DNA of 64,000 nucleotides from Shouchella oshimensis (GCF_002019765.1 NZ_KV917380.1:2390667-2454666); one strand, 5' to 3'. Positions 29,956 through 39,848 are shown, counted from the stretch's first letter. Program-made: numbers and translations. Notes: a model not told the origin generated them from the letters alone.

Positions 29956-30096
29956 ATGATTGAACAATTGTCTGATTCCGTATTACTAGAAGCGTATAAC
30001 AAAGCAAAACAAATTCAATTAGAAGAAGATTTTCTTGCTATTTTAGAAAAAGAGTTAGTGAGACGCGACATACATATAAATAAATCAACTATGTAA
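29956..30096 (+). CDS. sda: Sporulation checkpoint protein Sda (KinA inhibitor)
   Basis: 46 residues, the exact size of B. subtilis Sda. The sequence pattern LSDSVLLEAYNKAKQIQ then EDFLAILEKELVRR follows Sda, a helical hairpin that binds the KinA dimerisation domain and stops phosphorelay entry when DNA replication or repair is unfinished. GAAGGAG lies 8 bases before ATG 29956; an ATG 4 bases earlier gives only a 3-codon frame. In B. subtilis sda is controlled by DnaA; I see no clear DnaA box upstream here. Confidence 0.88.
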   Translation: MIEQLSDSVLLEAYNKAKQIQLEEDFLAILEKELVRRDIHINKSTM

Positions 30097-30183
30097 TTCT
30101 ACTCATAAACCTCTCTTATTTTCCACATTATAATCCTACAGACATGTTTAGATAGTTTATCTTAAGCACATAGCTAAGCCAAA

Positions 30184-30208
30184 TGGGCGGTAAATCCACA
30201 ACCGCCCA
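30184..30208. terminator. GC-rich hairpin between sda and the membrane gene
   Basis: TGGGCGGT (30184-30191) pairs with ACCGCCCA (30201-30208), loop of 9. It lies between convergent genes; there is no clear U run on either side, so termination strength is uncertain. Confidence 0.5.
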
Positions 30209-30239
30209 TTCAGTATAGTAGTGAAAATCTTCTTACTCT

Positions 30240-30461
30240 CTATTCCTCTTCCTCTTCATCAAGTCTTGCTTCAATGGCTGCTACACGCGCACTTAACTCA
30301 ATAACATAAATCACTAGAAAAGAAAAAGCAGCTACACCTAGCCACGATAAAAAATAAGCACTTCCCAATCCAGAAAGCAGCGAGAACACTGCTCCAAATA
30401 CGCTTGTTAAACCGACTAAGATTGATACAAACAAGCTTATCGCATAAACTGCTAGATTCAC
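30240..30461 (-). CDS. Small membrane protein with acidic tail
   Basis: 73 residues. The start is GTG 30461 with a perfect GGAGGTGAT ribosome site. Two hydrophobic helices (about 4-30 and 35-58) are followed by a charged, helical C-terminus ending in six acidic residues. No family is recognised. It is a single gene between hairpins. Confidence 0.7.
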   Translation of the reverse strand: MNLAVYAISLFVSILVGLTSVFGAVFSLLSGLGSAYFLSWLGVAAFSFLVIYVIELSARVAAIEARLDEEEEE

Positions 30462-30646
30462 AGAATCACCTCCATGCTTCTACGTTATGCAATGCCCGCA
30501 TGACATTCTTGTTTGTTTGCCTGAAGGCTATAAAAATAGAGTAATGTACTAGTTGCTTTTTATTAATAGAGAAGCCTTCTTCTTTTAGGCATTTCACGTA
30601 TAAACAATAGATACGTTGAGAATAGTAATCGTATGAGGTGATGATA

Positions 30647-30766
30647 GTGACTTGGTTTGAAATCATACAGCGTAGCGCATCCATTCTCGTTATACTACTT
30701 GTTTTATTTACTTATCGCTGCATTTTTAAGCAAGATCAACAAGCAAAACAAAAAAACGAACGATAG
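30647..30766 (+). CDS. Small single-pass membrane peptide
   Basis: 39 codons from GTG 30647, with GAGGTG 6 bases upstream; an in-frame ATG at 30641 would touch the ribosome site. Residues about 11-22 are strongly hydrophobic (SILVILLVLF) and the C-terminal half is basic and Gln-rich, so it would sit in the membrane with a cytosolic tail. The stop codon is embedded in a terminator stem, which supports a real transcription unit. Function unknown. Confidence 0.5.
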   Translation: MTWFEIIQRSASILVILLVLFTYRCIFKQDQQAKQKNER

Positions 30767-30790
30767 CGCAAGCGCAGAATCGTTCGTTTT
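30753..30790. terminator. Bidirectional terminator before ytxJ
   Basis: AAAACGAACGAT (30753-30764) pairs with ATCGTTCGTTTT (30779-30790), with further weak pairing inside. It serves the small membrane peptide on the plus strand and ytxJ on the minus strand. Confidence 0.88.
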
Positions 30791-30797
30791 CGTTTAA

Positions 30798-31121
30798 TCA
30801 GACTTGTTCTGCAATCGCCTTGTTCTTAATGTTCCAGTGAGATTCAGTCCAATGAACTTGGCCATTTTTTAATACAAACAGCTGAGGAGATTTATGAACG
30901 GTGTCTAAATCCTCCGCAATTTGGTTTGAAACAGGTCGTGATTCAATTACTTTTACAAACGCCGTTGCATAAGTAGGGTTATCGCTTGTAAACGCTTGAA
31001 ATTCCTCAAACGCCTCTGCACTGACAGGACACTGTGTGCTATGTTTAAAAACTAATACGGTTTGTTCAGTAGCTTTCTCTTTAAACGTTTCCCACTCTTG
31101 AACGGTTTTTAATTCTTCCAT
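30798..31121 (-). CDS. ytxJ: Bacillithiol-system redox protein YtxJ
   Basis: About 107 residues from ATG 31121, with GAGGTGAC upstream; the frame is open 17 codons further without support. Thioredoxin-like fold with a single active cysteine in VFKHSTQCPVS near residue 31, as in YtxJ. Family members act as monothiol bacilliredoxin-like proteins. Ends close to the shared terminator. Confidence 0.88.
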   Translation of the reverse strand: MEELKTVQEWETFKEKATEQTVLVFKHSTQCPVSAEAFEEFQAFTSDNPTYATAFVKVIESRPVSNQIAEDLDTVHKSPQLFVLKNGQVHWTESHWNIKNKAIAEQV

Positions 31122-31190
31122 TATTGTCACCTCATTTATTCTTCTCATTCCTAGTGTAACATATGCGCTCAAAACGATTTAAGCCAATTC

Positions 31191-32291
31191 TTAATTTAAT
31201 TCCATGTGAATGAGACGATCATCTTCACTTTCTGGATTTCCTCTACCGTCAGTATTATTCGTGATAAAATAAAGATCGTTTCCTTCAATCATCACATCTC
31301 GAACACGACCATAATCTGATACATATTCTGTCCATTCTGTTGGTTCTTCAGGGTTAAACAAATAAACAGCTTCCCCTCTCAAACCTGCCGTATAAATCAC
31401 GTCTTCATCTGTTGTGATTCCTGAAGGCGCCCACGTATCTTGGCCAGAATGGATAATAGGTGTCTCCATTCCTTCTTCTTCTTCATCGCCTTCAATCACA
31501 GGCCAACCGTAATTATTGCCGGCTTCAATAACGTTAAGTTCATCATGACCCGAAGCTCCGTGTTCCGAACTATACATTGTCCCATCCTGTAACCATGTTA
31601 GCCCTTGCGGATTTCGATGGCCATATGAATAGACAAGTGAACCATCAAACGGATTGTCTTCAGGAATAGCACCATCTAACTCCATACGTAAAATAGACCC
31701 TGCCAAGCTCTCTTGATCCTGTGCCAAGTCTACTTCTTCCGCATCACCTGTTGTGGCATATAAATATCCATCTGGTCCAATCGCTAGCCTACCTCCATTA
31801 TGCGTTGGGGCACCAGGAATCCCGTCTAACAAAACCGCGTTTTCTGTCCACTCATCTTCAGCTTCATTCCATTCCAGTCGCACAATTCGATTCTCAATCG
31901 CTGTGCCAGCACCTTCATAAGAATGATACGCATACGCGTAGCCATTCGAGGTAAAATCGGGATCTAACACCATACCAAGTAAACCAGACTCCGCTTCCTG
32001 AATAACCTCTTCATTTAGTTGTACCGTTTCTTCGGTAATCTCTTCATTCTCGTCTATTCGATAAATGGTTCCTTCTCGCTTAGGAATAAAGAAACGACTT
32101 TCATCCTTTACGATGGTCCATGGACTTTGAAGATTCTCTGCCATAACCGTCTCTTCTACTTCTACGACGCTTTCAGTCCTATCGTTATCGTCTGAGGCAT
32201 CACCTGTTATATCAGTCATTTCTTCATCGTCTACCGTATTACAAGCCACTAAGAGAAAACTTCCTCCAAGTGTCATCATGATCTTCTTCAA
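31191..32291 (-). CDS. PQQ-dependent sugar dehydrogenase-type lipoprotein
   Basis: About 366 residues. Start taken as TTG 32291, since GGAGGTG lies 6 bases upstream; an ATG five codons earlier would include that site. Signal peptide with lipobox FLLVAC, then an acidic linker, then a six-bladed beta-propeller of the glucose/sorbosone dehydrogenase family. Motifs include PTHNGGRLAIGPDGYLY near 165, YGHRNPQGL near 225 and SSEHGASGHDE near 243. The protein is exposed outside the cell. Whether the organism has PQQ is unknown; many Gram-positive homologues may not use it. Confidence 0.85.
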   Translation of the reverse strand: MKKIMMTLGGSFLLVACNTVDDEEMTDITGDASDDNDRTESVVEVEETVMAENLQSPWTIVKDESRFFIPKREGTIYRIDENEEITEETVQLNEEVIQEAESGLLGMVLDPDFTSNGYAYAYHSYEGAGTAIENRIVRLEWNEAEDEWTENAVLLDGIPGAPTHNGGRLAIGPDGYLYATTGDAEEVDLAQDQESLAGSILRMELDGAIPEDNPFDGSLVYSYGHRNPQGLTWLQDGTMYSSEHGASGHDELNVIEAGNNYGWPVIEGDEEEEGMETPIIHSGQDTWAPSGITTDEDVIYTAGLRGEAVYLFNPEEPTEWTEYVSDYGRVRDVMIEGNDLYFITNNTDGRGNPESEDDRLIHMELN

Positions 32292-32409
32292 TTGAGACAC
32301 CTCCATCCATTCTACCCTTTGTATAAACGATTTTCACTTTGTTAAAACCTTCTGCTTTTCCATAAGCCTTCATTTAGCGTATAATCAAGTTGAAAAAGGA
32401 GTGATAAAA

Positions 32410-33234
32410 ATGAAAATGGTTACATTAAACAATGGCGTCGGAATGCCGCAACTTGGATTTGGTGTATGGAAAGTGAAAGATGAAGAGGCACAACCAGCCG
32501 TTTCAAAAGCACTAGAAACCGGCTATACATCAATTGATACTGCAATGATTTATCAAAATGAAGCAGGCGTGGGAAAAGCCATTGCAGAGTCGACTATTGA
32601 CCGAGAAAAACTCTTTATCACAACAAAAGTATGGAATTCCGATCAAGGGTATGACCAAACACTTGCTGCTTTTGAAACGAGCATAAAGAAGCTTGGTCTT
32701 GATTACGTAGACTTGTATTTAGTCCACTGGCCAACACCCGACTTTGATCAATACATTGATACGTACAAAGCATTAGAAAAACTATACAAAGATGGTCGCG
32801 TTCGTGCCATCGGTGTCTGTAATTTTCATATTGAGCATTTAGAGCGCTTGTTAAATGAATGTGATGTTCCTCCAGTGCTGAACCAAGTTGAATGTCATCC
32901 ATACCTAGCTCAAAATGAGCTCAGAGCTTTTTGTGAAAAGCACAATATTTATTTGGAAGCTTGGAGCCCTCTTGACCAAGGACAAGAGCTCTTGCAGGAT
33001 GACGTAATTGTACAGATAGCGGAAGCACATCAAAAAACACCTGCTCAAGTCGTTTTAAGATGGCACCTTCAACGTGAAACCATTGTCATTCCAAAGTCCG
33101 TCACACCAAGTCGAATTGAAGAGAATTTCAATGTATTCGATTTTGAGCTCACTGATGAACAAATGAACGCAATCAATCAGCTTGACCGAAACCAACGTCG
33201 AGGCGCAGATCCGAACGAGATGCATGCTCGCTAA
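32410..33234 (+). CDS. Aldo/keto reductase
   Basis: 274 residues from ATG 32410, with AAAAAGGAG upstream. NADPH-dependent (alpha/beta)8 barrel. The catalytic tetrad is visible as Asp in SIDTAMIYQNE (with Tyr), Lys in FITTKVWN and His in YLVHWPTP; the cofactor site carries IPKSVTPSRIEEN near residue 230. It resembles B. subtilis YvgN and YtbE, which reduce methylglyoxal and other aldehydes. Single-gene unit with its own terminator. Confidence 0.93.
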   Translation: MKMVTLNNGVGMPQLGFGVWKVKDEEAQPAVSKALETGYTSIDTAMIYQNEAGVGKAIAESTIDREKLFITTKVWNSDQGYDQTLAAFETSIKKLGLDYVDLYLVHWPTPDFDQYIDTYKALEKLYKDGRVRAIGVCNFHIEHLERLLNECDVPPVLNQVECHPYLAQNELRAFCEKHNIYLEAWSPLDQGQELLQDDVIVQIAEAHQKTPAQVVLRWHLQRETIVIPKSVTPSRIEENFNVFDFELTDEQMNAINQLDRNQRRGADPNEMHAR

Positions 33235-33242
33235 TGAAACAG

Positions 33243-33280
33243 ACGCTCGTTAACGCAGAATGCGGACGAGCGTTTTTTTT
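33243..33280 (+). terminator. Terminator of the aldo/keto reductase gene
   Basis: ACGCTCGT (33243-33250) pairs with ACGAGCGT (33266-33273), with extra inner pairing, followed by eight T. Confidence 0.93.
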
Positions 33281-33329
33281 GTTGTAAGCAAGGAAAAACC
33301 TAATTTGGCGAAAGAATTTATCTTTTGCC

Positions 33330-33358
33330 GTTTACACCTCTACACTTTGGAGGTAAAC
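33330..33358 (+). promoter_or_regulatory. Hairpin in the ykpA leader
   Basis: GTTTACACCTC (33330-33340) pairs with GAGGTAAAC (33350-33358), with a 2-base bulge. It lies 54 bases before the ykpA start. ABC-F genes are often controlled by leader attenuation, but no leader peptide or terminator pair is evident here. Confidence 0.4.
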
Positions 33359-33411
33359 TAGAGAGTGGATTAAAAATCGAACATTTGTTACGACTCTTAG
33401 GAGGTTACACG

Positions 33412-35001
33412 ATGATTACTGTTTCTAACGTCGGTTTACAGTTCGGCGGACGTAAACTATTTGAAGACGTAAATATACAATTTAACCCTGGAAACTGCTA
33501 CGGCTTAATTGGCGCAAATGGTGCTGGTAAATCGACTTTTCTAAAAATCCTATCTGGAGAGATTGATTCGCAGCAAGGTCATGTTTCAATGAAACCAGGA
33601 TCCCGTATGGCTGTATTAAAGCAAAATCACTTTGAATATGAAAATGAGCAAGTACTGCAAACAGTTATTATGGGTCACGCTCGTCTCTACCAAGTTATGC
33701 AAGAAAAAGACGCAATTTATATGAAAGAAGATTTCTCTGATGAAGACGGCATGAAAGCAGCCGAACTTGAAGGAGAATTTGCTGAACTAAACGGTTGGGA
33801 AGCAGAATCGGATGCTGCTGTTCTTTTAAAAGGGCTCGGTATTGGTGAAGACGCTCATTATAAAACACTTGCAGAACTATCTGAGTCAGAAAAAGTAAAA
33901 GTGTTGCTTTCACAGGCACTATTTGGTCAACCTGACGTGCTTCTTCTAGACGAGCCAACAAACGGCCTCGACTTAAAAGCCATTCAATGGTTAGAAGACT
34001 TCTTAATTAACTTTGAAAATACGGTCATTGTTGTATCCCACGATCGTCATTTCTTAAATAATGTTTGTACTCACATTGCGGATCTTGATTTTGGAAAGAT
34101 TCAGCTTTACGTTGGAAACTATGATTTCTGGTATGAGTCTAGTCAATTAGCATTAAAAATGGCACAAGATCAAAATAAGAAAAAAGAAGAAAAAATTAAA
34201 GAGCTTGAAAGTTTCGTTGCACGATTTAGTGCGAACGCATCGAAATCAAAGCAAGCCACTTCCCGTAAAAAACAATTAGAAAAGATTACACTTGATGACA
34301 TTAAACCATCATCTCGTAAATACCCCTATATTCATTTCACCCCTGATCGTGAAATCGGGAATGATTTGTTGTTAGTTGAAGGTTTAACAAAAACCATTGA
34401 TGGGGAAAAAGTGTTAAACAATGTTTCGTTCCGCATGAGCAAAGACGATAAAATTGCGTTAGTTGGTTCAAATGATCTTGCCAAAACAACGCTATTTAAA
34501 ATTTTAACAGGCGAGTTAGAAGCCGATAGTGGCTCGTTCAAGTGGGGCATTACAACAAGTCAATCGTATTTCCCGAAAGACAACGCAGAATTTTTTGAAG
34601 GCTGTGACCTAAACCTTGTTGACTGGCTACGTCAATTCTCACCTGAAGACGACAGCGAATCGTTCCTACGCGGTTTCCTAGGACGGATGCTTTTCTCTGG
34701 TGAAGAAGTATTAAAGAATGCAAGTGTTCTTTCTGGTGGAGAGAAAGTTCGTTGCATGCTCTCAAAAATGATGTTAAGTGGTGCTAACGTTTTATTACTA
34801 GACGAACCAACGAACCACCTTGACCTCGAATCCATTACTGCACTGAATAATGGACTCATTAACTTCAAAGGTTCAATGATCTTTAGCTCACATGACCAAC
34901 AGTTCATTCGTACGATCTCAAATCGAGTGATTGAGCTAACGCAGGAAGGCATGATTGATAAAGATTCTTATGAAGATTATTTAAAAGCAGCTGTTAAATA
35001 A
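33412..35001 (+). CDS. ykpA: ABC-F family ATPase (YkpA-like)
   Basis: 529 residues from ATG 33412, with AGGAGGT 6 bases upstream. It follows B. subtilis YkpA closely. Two ATPase domains are joined by a charged linker (residues about 235-320). Walker A of the first is GANGAGKSTF. ABC-F proteins act on ribosomes rather than membranes. Oddities: the first Walker B region reads DEPTNGLDL instead of the common DEPTNHLDL, the first signature is LSESE rather than LSGGE, and the second Walker A is degenerate (GSNDLAKTT), as in YkpA. The second half keeps LSGGEKVR and DEPTNHLDL. Confidence 0.92.
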   Translation: MITVSNVGLQFGGRKLFEDVNIQFNPGNCYGLIGANGAGKSTFLKILSGEIDSQQGHVSMKPGSRMAVLKQNHFEYENEQVLQTVIMGHARLYQVMQEKDAIYMKEDFSDEDGMKAAELEGEFAELNGWEAESDAAVLLKGLGIGEDAHYKTLAELSESEKVKVLLSQALFGQPDVLLLDEPTNGLDLKAIQWLEDFLINFENTVIVVSHDRHFLNNVCTHIADLDFGKIQLYVGNYDFWYESSQLALKMAQDQNKKKEEKIKELESFVARFSANASKSKQATSRKKQLEKITLDDIKPSSRKYPYIHFTPDREIGNDLLLVEGLTKTIDGEKVLNNVSFRMSKDDKIALVGSNDLAKTTLFKILTGELEADSGSFKWGITTSQSYFPKDNAEFFEGCDLNLVDWLRQFSPEDDSESFLRGFLGRMLFSGEEVLKNASVLSGGEKVRCMLSKMMLSGANVLLLDEPTNHLDLESITALNNGLINFKGSMIFSSHDQQFIRTISNRVIELTQEGMIDKDSYEDYLKAAVK

Positions 35002-35035
35002 AAAAGAGTGGTCGAAAATCGACCACTCTTTTTTT
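35001..35035. terminator. Bidirectional terminator between ykpA and mmsA
   Basis: GAGTGGTCGA (35006-35015) pairs with TCGACCACTC (35019-35028), flanked by A and T runs, overlapping the ykpA stop codon. It ends both convergent units. Confidence 0.94.
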
Positions 35036-35038
35036 GTG

Positions 35039-36496
35039 TTAGTTAAACCAACGTTCCGTTACAACTTTTTTCCGCGTGTAAAATTGAATGCCGTCTTTGC
35101 CATTTGTCCCTAAATCACCGAAGAAAGATGCTTTATTTCCAGCGAATGAAAAGAATGCCATCGGTGCCGGTACATTTACATTGATACCAATCATGCCAGC
35201 ATCAATTGAATTCCTAAAATACTGTGCCGCTCTACCACTTGATGTATACAGAACAGCACCATTTGCGAAACGAGATTGATTCGTTAGCGCAATCCCTTCG
35301 TCTAAATCCTTCACTCGAACCACACTTAAAACAGGCGCAAAAAGCTCTTCCTGCCAAATGGTCATATCTGGTGTGACGTTGTCAAATAGGGTTGCACCAA
35401 GATAATAACCATCCTCTTCAACGACTGGATCACGGCCATCAATAACAAGGTTCGCTCCTTCTTCTACACCTTTTTCAATGAAACGAACGACTCGATCTTT
35501 GTGACTCTGTCGAATGAGTGGTCCAACAAAATGTTCATCTTTACTACCGTTTCCAGCGGTTAATTTTTCGGTTTCACGTGTTAATATACTCATAAACTGA
35601 TCCGCACACGACTCTTCAACTGCAACAACGGAACAAGCCATGCAACGTTCTCCGCTCGAAGCAAAAGCTGCGCCAATAACACCTTGTACGGTTTTTTCCA
35701 TCTCACAATCCGCCAGAACCACAGCGTGATTTTTTGCCCCTGCTAATGCTTGGACTCGCTTTCCATTTGCTGTACCTGTTTGATAGACGTGTCTTGCAAC
35801 AGGTTCTGAACCAACAAACGAAATGGCTTCCACATTTCTATGCTCAAGCAAACCATTAACGACGTCTTTTCCACCATGAATTAAATTTAAAACACCATTT
35901 GGCAAACCGGTCTCGTGCATGATTTCAACAAGTCGTTCAGCTAAAAGTGGCGTTCGCTCCGACGTTTTTAAAACAAACGTATTACCAGCAGCAATTGCTA
36001 ATGGGAACATCCATAAGGGCACCATCATCGGAAAATTAAATGGCGTAATTCCAGCTACAACCCCTAATGGATAACGCCATATTGACCCGTCAATTCCACC
36101 TGCAATATTCGGAAGTGCATCCCCCATCATCATGGACGGTGTAGACGTTGCAAGCTCCACACATTCTATGCCCCGCTGTACTTCACCACGTGCATCTTTA
36201 ATTGTCTTACCATTTTCTTTCGTTATAAGTTGAGCTAATTCTTCTCGATGTTCTTTTAATTTTTCTAAATAAACGAACATGTAACGTGCTCGTTCAGGAA
36301 CTGGAACAACCTTCCACTCTTCATACGCACGCTTTGCCGCTACCACTGCATCATGAACATCTTCTACTGTTGAAAGAGGTACTGTCGCAATGGTTTCACC
36401 TGTCGCTGGATTCGGTACAGTCTCTTGCGTTGTTGCCCTTGAATCTACCCAACTACCATCAATCCAATTTTTTACCGTTTTCACTGTTGTCGTCAT
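35039..36496 (-). CDS. mmsA: Methylmalonate-semialdehyde dehydrogenase (CoA-acylating)
   Basis: 485 residues of the aldehyde dehydrogenase family. The catalytic Cys lies in [10 protein letters not shown] near residue 285 and the cofactor region in [15 protein letters not shown] near residue 148, a pattern specific to the CoA-acylating MmsA/IolA branch. It converts methylmalonate semialdehyde to propionyl-CoA and CO2, the last step of valine breakdown. The start overlaps the mmsB stop by 4 bases. It is the last gene of a five-gene unit that also encodes the methylcitrate cycle, which uses the propionyl-CoA made here. Confidence 0.95.
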   Translation of the reverse strand: MTTTVKTVKNWIDGSWVDSRATTQETVPNPATGETIATVPLSTVEDVHDAVVAAKRAYEEWKVVPVPERARYMFVYLEKLKEHREELAQLITKENGKTIKDARGEVQRGIECVELATSTPSMMMGDALPNIAGGIDGSIWRYPLGVVAGITPFNFPMMVPLWMFPLAIAAGNTFVLKTSERTPLLAERLVEIMHETGLPNGVLNLIHGGKDVVNGLLEHRNVEAISFVGSEPVARHVYQTGTANGKRVQALAGAKNHAVVLADCEMEKTVQGVIGAAFASSGERCMACSVVAVEESCADQFMSILTRETEKLTAGNGSKDEHFVGPLIRQSHKDRVVRFIEKGVEEGANLVIDGRDPVVEEDGYYLGATLFDNVTPDMTIWQEELFAPVLSVVRVKDLDEGIALTNQSRFANGAVLYTSSGRAAQYFRNSIDAGMIGINVNVPAPMAFFSFAGNKASFFGDLGTNGKDGIQFYTRKKVVTERWFN

Positions 36497-37398
36497 GCTT
36501 CTGACACCCCTTCTGCTTTAAAAGTGATCGTTTGATTTCCAACACGCTTAAACAGTACCGACATATCTTTCTCACCTAAGCCAGACTTTTCTGCATCCTC
36601 ATATAAGTCTACAAGTGCCTGACTAATAGGTAACTCAAGACCGTGCTCTTTTGCTAAATCCATAGCAAAGCGTAAATCTTTATTTAAAAGTTTTAACGCA
36701 AAGCCAGGTTCGTAATTGTCGTCTACCATAAAAGATTTATAGTTTCGCTCATAAATACGACTTTGACCATACGAAACATTCAGAACATTAAAGAGGAAAT
36801 CAAGGTTTAGACCACTTTTTTCCGCTAGTTTTAACGCTTCTGCCACTCCAGCTGTATAGAAGCCAATTAATAAATTGTTAATCAATTTTGCATTCGTACC
36901 ACTATCGTATTGCTCGCTTATGTGGAAAATATTGCTTCCAAGGATCGCCAAATGACTGTGAACCTCTTCTAGCAATGCTTTTGGTCCACCAACCATAAAT
37001 GTTAACGTACGATTCTCTGCACCAATAACGCCCCCACTAACTGGTGCTGCGAGAAAGGACACGTCTCGCTTTTCTGCTTCTTCACCAATTCGACGTTCAA
37101 GCTCTGGTGAAACGGTGCTCGTATCGACTAAGACAAGCCCAGTAGGTACTTTACGTATCAAACCATTTTCACCTAAATATACATTTTCACATGTTTCAGA
37201 AGAGGGTAAGCTTGTAAAAATTAATTCAGCGTAATCAACAACATCATCAACAGTCAAAGCGGCTTTTCCGCCATTCTTTTCAAGCGTTCGTAATGCGCTT
37301 TCATTTATATCATACCCTATTACGTCATACCCAGATTCTAGCAGATTAAGAGACATCGGTTTTCCCATATTTCCAAGACCAATAAATCCTATTTTCAC
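36493..37398 (-). CDS. mmsB: 3-hydroxyisobutyrate dehydrogenase
   Basis: 301 residues from GTG 37398, with AAAGGAGGG 6 bases upstream. Beta-hydroxyacid dehydrogenase fold: Rossmann [13 protein letters not shown] at the N-terminus, the substrate loop [15 protein letters not shown] near residue 118 and the catalytic Lys region [14 protein letters not shown] near residue 168. It oxidises 3-hydroxyisobutyrate to methylmalonate semialdehyde, the MmsA substrate. Adjacent and coupled to mmsA, which supports the specificity over other family members. Confidence 0.92.
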   Translation of the reverse strand: MKIGFIGLGNMGKPMSLNLLESGYDVIGYDINESALRTLEKNGGKAALTVDDVVDYAELIFTSLPSSETCENVYLGENGLIRKVPTGLVLVDTSTVSPELERRIGEEAEKRDVSFLAAPVSGGVIGAENRTLTFMVGGPKALLEEVHSHLAILGSNIFHISEQYDSGTNAKLINNLLIGFYTAGVAEALKLAEKSGLNLDFLFNVLNVSYGQSRIYERNYKSFMVDDNYEPGFALKLLNKDLRFAMDLAKEHGLELPISQALVDLYEDAEKSGLGEKDMSVLFKRVGNQTITFKAEGVSEA

Positions 37399-37460
37399 TG
37401 TTAGCCCTCCTTTAGAGAAGAGCCTGCACTTTGGTAAAAGTACAGGCATGATGATGCTTT

Positions 37461-38369
37461 TTATTGATGTTTTGATAGCACCGTTTTTGCTACTGATTGA
37501 TCTAGGTCTTCAAAATCTTGATAAGAGATGGTTTCGTAAAGCTCACTTCGTTTCTGCATATGGTCGAGGCTAGCTTTTTGTGTTCCATTCTCTAGTATAT
37601 CTTGAAAAACACGCTCATATGCTTTTGCAGCAACCCGTAAAGACGTCACGGGATAGATCACCATATCATACCCCATATCTTCAAATTCAATGGCTTGGTA
37701 ATACGGTGTTTTACCAAATTCGGTCATATTAGCAAGGAGTGGTGCTTCAATTGCACTCGCAAACGTTCTAAACTCTTCCTCGCCTTGAAGCGCTTCTGGA
37801 AAAATAGCATCTGCTCCAGCCTCTACATAAGCTTTGGCCCGGTCAATGGCTTCATCCAGTCCTTCTACGCCTCTTGCGTCAGTCCGCGCAACGAGCAAGA
37901 GTGACGGAGCTGCTTTTTTAAGTGCCGCAATCTTTTGCACCATTTCCTCTGTAGTAACAAGCTTCTTGCCGTTTAAATGACCACATTTTTTCGGCAAATC
38001 TTGATCCTCCATTTGTACTGCTGCAACACCCGCTTCGACCATTTCAACAGCTGTACGCGCTACATTTAGAACACCGCCAAATCCTGTGTCGATGTCAACT
38101 AAAATAGGTAGATTTGTAGCACGAATAATTTCTTTAGCCCGATCCGCTACTTCTTTTGAATTCACAATTCCAAGATCCGGCAACCCAAGACTTGCTGTAA
38201 AAGCAGCACCTGAAAGATAGAGGCTTGTAAAACCTGCTTGTTTCGCCATTAAACCTGCCATGGCGTCATGAGCGCCGGGAATTTGCAAAATCCCTTTTTC
38301 CTTTACTTGCTTAAGAAACTGTTGTGCCAGTTCTTTTTGTGACAATGGTTGATCAACAATCCAAGGCAT
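37461..38369 (-). CDS. prpB: Methylisocitrate lyase
   Basis: 302 residues from ATG 38369, with AAAGGAG upstream; a GTG 6 bases earlier is too close to that site. Isocitrate-lyase superfamily: VDIDTGFGG for Mg binding near residue 86 and the active-site Cys motif KKCGHLNGKKLV near residue 125. It splits 2-methylisocitrate into pyruvate and succinate, the final step of the methylcitrate cycle. It follows prpD in the operon. Confidence 0.94.
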   Translation of the reverse strand: MPWIVDQPLSQKELAQQFLKQVKEKGILQIPGAHDAMAGLMAKQAGFTSLYLSGAAFTASLGLPDLGIVNSKEVADRAKEIIRATNLPILVDIDTGFGGVLNVARTAVEMVEAGVAAVQMEDQDLPKKCGHLNGKKLVTTEEMVQKIAALKKAAPSLLLVARTDARGVEGLDEAIDRAKAYVEAGADAIFPEALQGEEEFRTFASAIEAPLLANMTEFGKTPYYQAIEFEDMGYDMVIYPVTSLRVAAKAYERVFQDILENGTQKASLDHMQKRSELYETISYQDFEDLDQSVAKTVLSKHQ

Positions 38370-38387
38370 CTTCACACGCTCCTTTCT

Positions 38388-39824
38388 TTATTCCTGTGCA
38401 AACAAGTCTGTAAATGCAGGTACTGGAACTTTTTCTAGTTCTTTATAATCATTCGTCATGTCTAGAATCGCTTGATGCTGCTTACTAGCGTAATGAGTTG
38501 CTAGATTGTCTGTAAATTTTTGTTGGATTGCTGGAACGGCTTCTTCTCTTCTAAAACGATGACCAAGTGGATACTCCACTGCAATTTGATCTGTCGATGA
38601 TCCATCTTTAAAGAAAATCTGAATAGCATTGGCGATTGAGCGCTTGTTCGGATCTAAATAGTCTTTTGAATACTGCTTGTTTTCACTAACAACCATTAAC
38701 TCTCTTAACGCGTCCACTCTTGGATCATTCGCCATATCATCTTCATAGTCGTCAGCAACAATGTCACCTTTCAATAACCCTATAGCAATAATGTACTGTA
38801 AACAATGATCACGATCAGCTGGATTGTAAAGAGGTCCTTTTTTATCAATGATCCGAATGGCTGACTCATGTGTACTCACTTCAATTCGATCAATCTCGTC
38901 TAAACGATCTTTAATGGATTCGTGTAAAGTAACAGCACATTCTGCAGCTGTTTGAGCATGAAATTCTGCTGGATACGATACTTTGAATAAAATATTTTCC
39001 ATTACATATGCATCAAGGTCTCTTGCTAGTGTTAGTTCTTGATTATTGAACAGCACATCTTGAAAACCCCAACCTGGAGCTGTTAGTGCTGTTTTGTATC
39101 CCATTTCTCCTTTAAGTGCTGTCATTGCAAGAAATACACCTCTGCTCGTTGCATCACCAGCTGCCCATGATTTTCTTGAGCCTGTATTCGGTGCATGACG
39201 ATACGTTCGCAATGCTGAATTATCAATCCATGCATGAGAAACAGCATTAATGATTTCTTCTCTTGTGCCTCCTAGCATCCCTGCAACAACAGCAGTAGAA
39301 GCCACTTTAACAAGTAAAACGTGATCTAAGCCAACTCGATTAAAACTATTATCTAAAGCGAGCACCCCTTGAATTTCATGAGCTTTTACCATCGCAACTA
39401 ATACATCTTTAACGGTTAATGGTTCTTTACCTTCAGCAATATTTGTACGACTGATATAGTCTGCTGTTGCTAAAATACCGCCTAAGTTATCTGAAGGATG
39501 TCCCCACTCAGCAGCGAGCCACGTGTCGTTGTAATCAAGCCAGCGAATCATCGTACCAATGTTAAACGCACCACGAATTGGGTCTAATACATGTGAGGTT
39601 CCTGGTACTTTCACGCCATTTGGAACGGTTGTACCTGGCACTACTGGTCCCAGCATTTTGACACATTCAGGATAGCGAAGTGCCAATACACCACAACCTA
39701 AAGTATCAATAAGAACATGAGCAGCTGTCGTTAGCGCTTCCTCACTTGTAATTTCTTTATCTAGGACATAATCTGCAATATCCTCTAGCAATTGATCTGT
39801 TTTTCTTGTATCTGTTGTTAACAT
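38388..39824 (-). CDS. prpD: 2-methylcitrate dehydratase (MmgE/PrpD family)
   Basis: 478 residues of the MmgE/PrpD family. Motifs [20 protein letters not shown] near residue 93 and the helical domain around [20 protein letters not shown] near 150 are typical. It dehydrates 2-methylcitrate and, in Bacillus, may also rehydrate it, since no separate AcnD/PrpF pair is seen. Length agrees with B. subtilis PrpD. Ribosome site TGGAGGG precedes ATG 39824. Confidence 0.95.
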   Translation of the reverse strand: MLTTDTRKTDQLLEDIADYVLDKEITSEEALTTAAHVLIDTLGCGVLALRYPECVKMLGPVVPGTTVPNGVKVPGTSHVLDPIRGAFNIGTMIRWLDYNDTWLAAEWGHPSDNLGGILATADYISRTNIAEGKEPLTVKDVLVAMVKAHEIQGVLALDNSFNRVGLDHVLLVKVASTAVVAGMLGGTREEIINAVSHAWIDNSALRTYRHAPNTGSRKSWAAGDATSRGVFLAMTALKGEMGYKTALTAPGWGFQDVLFNNQELTLARDLDAYVMENILFKVSYPAEFHAQTAAECAVTLHESIKDRLDEIDRIEVSTHESAIRIIDKKGPLYNPADRDHCLQYIIAIGLLKGDIVADDYEDDMANDPRVDALRELMVVSENKQYSKDYLDPNKRSIANAIQIFFKDGSSTDQIAVEYPLGHRFRREEAVPAIQQKFTDNLATHYASKQHQAILDMTNDYKELEKVPVPAFTDLFAQE

Positions 39825-39848
39825 AAGCGTAACCCTCCATAGTCACTA

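Noticed and set aside
30119-30127. DnaA-box-like TTTTCCACA near sda
   Set aside because: One mismatch and downstream of the sda stop; a single such 9-mer is expected by chance in this base composition.
30466-30684. 72-codon minus-strand frame
   Set aside because: No ribosome site, and it overlaps the plus-strand membrane peptide, which has a better start and a terminator.
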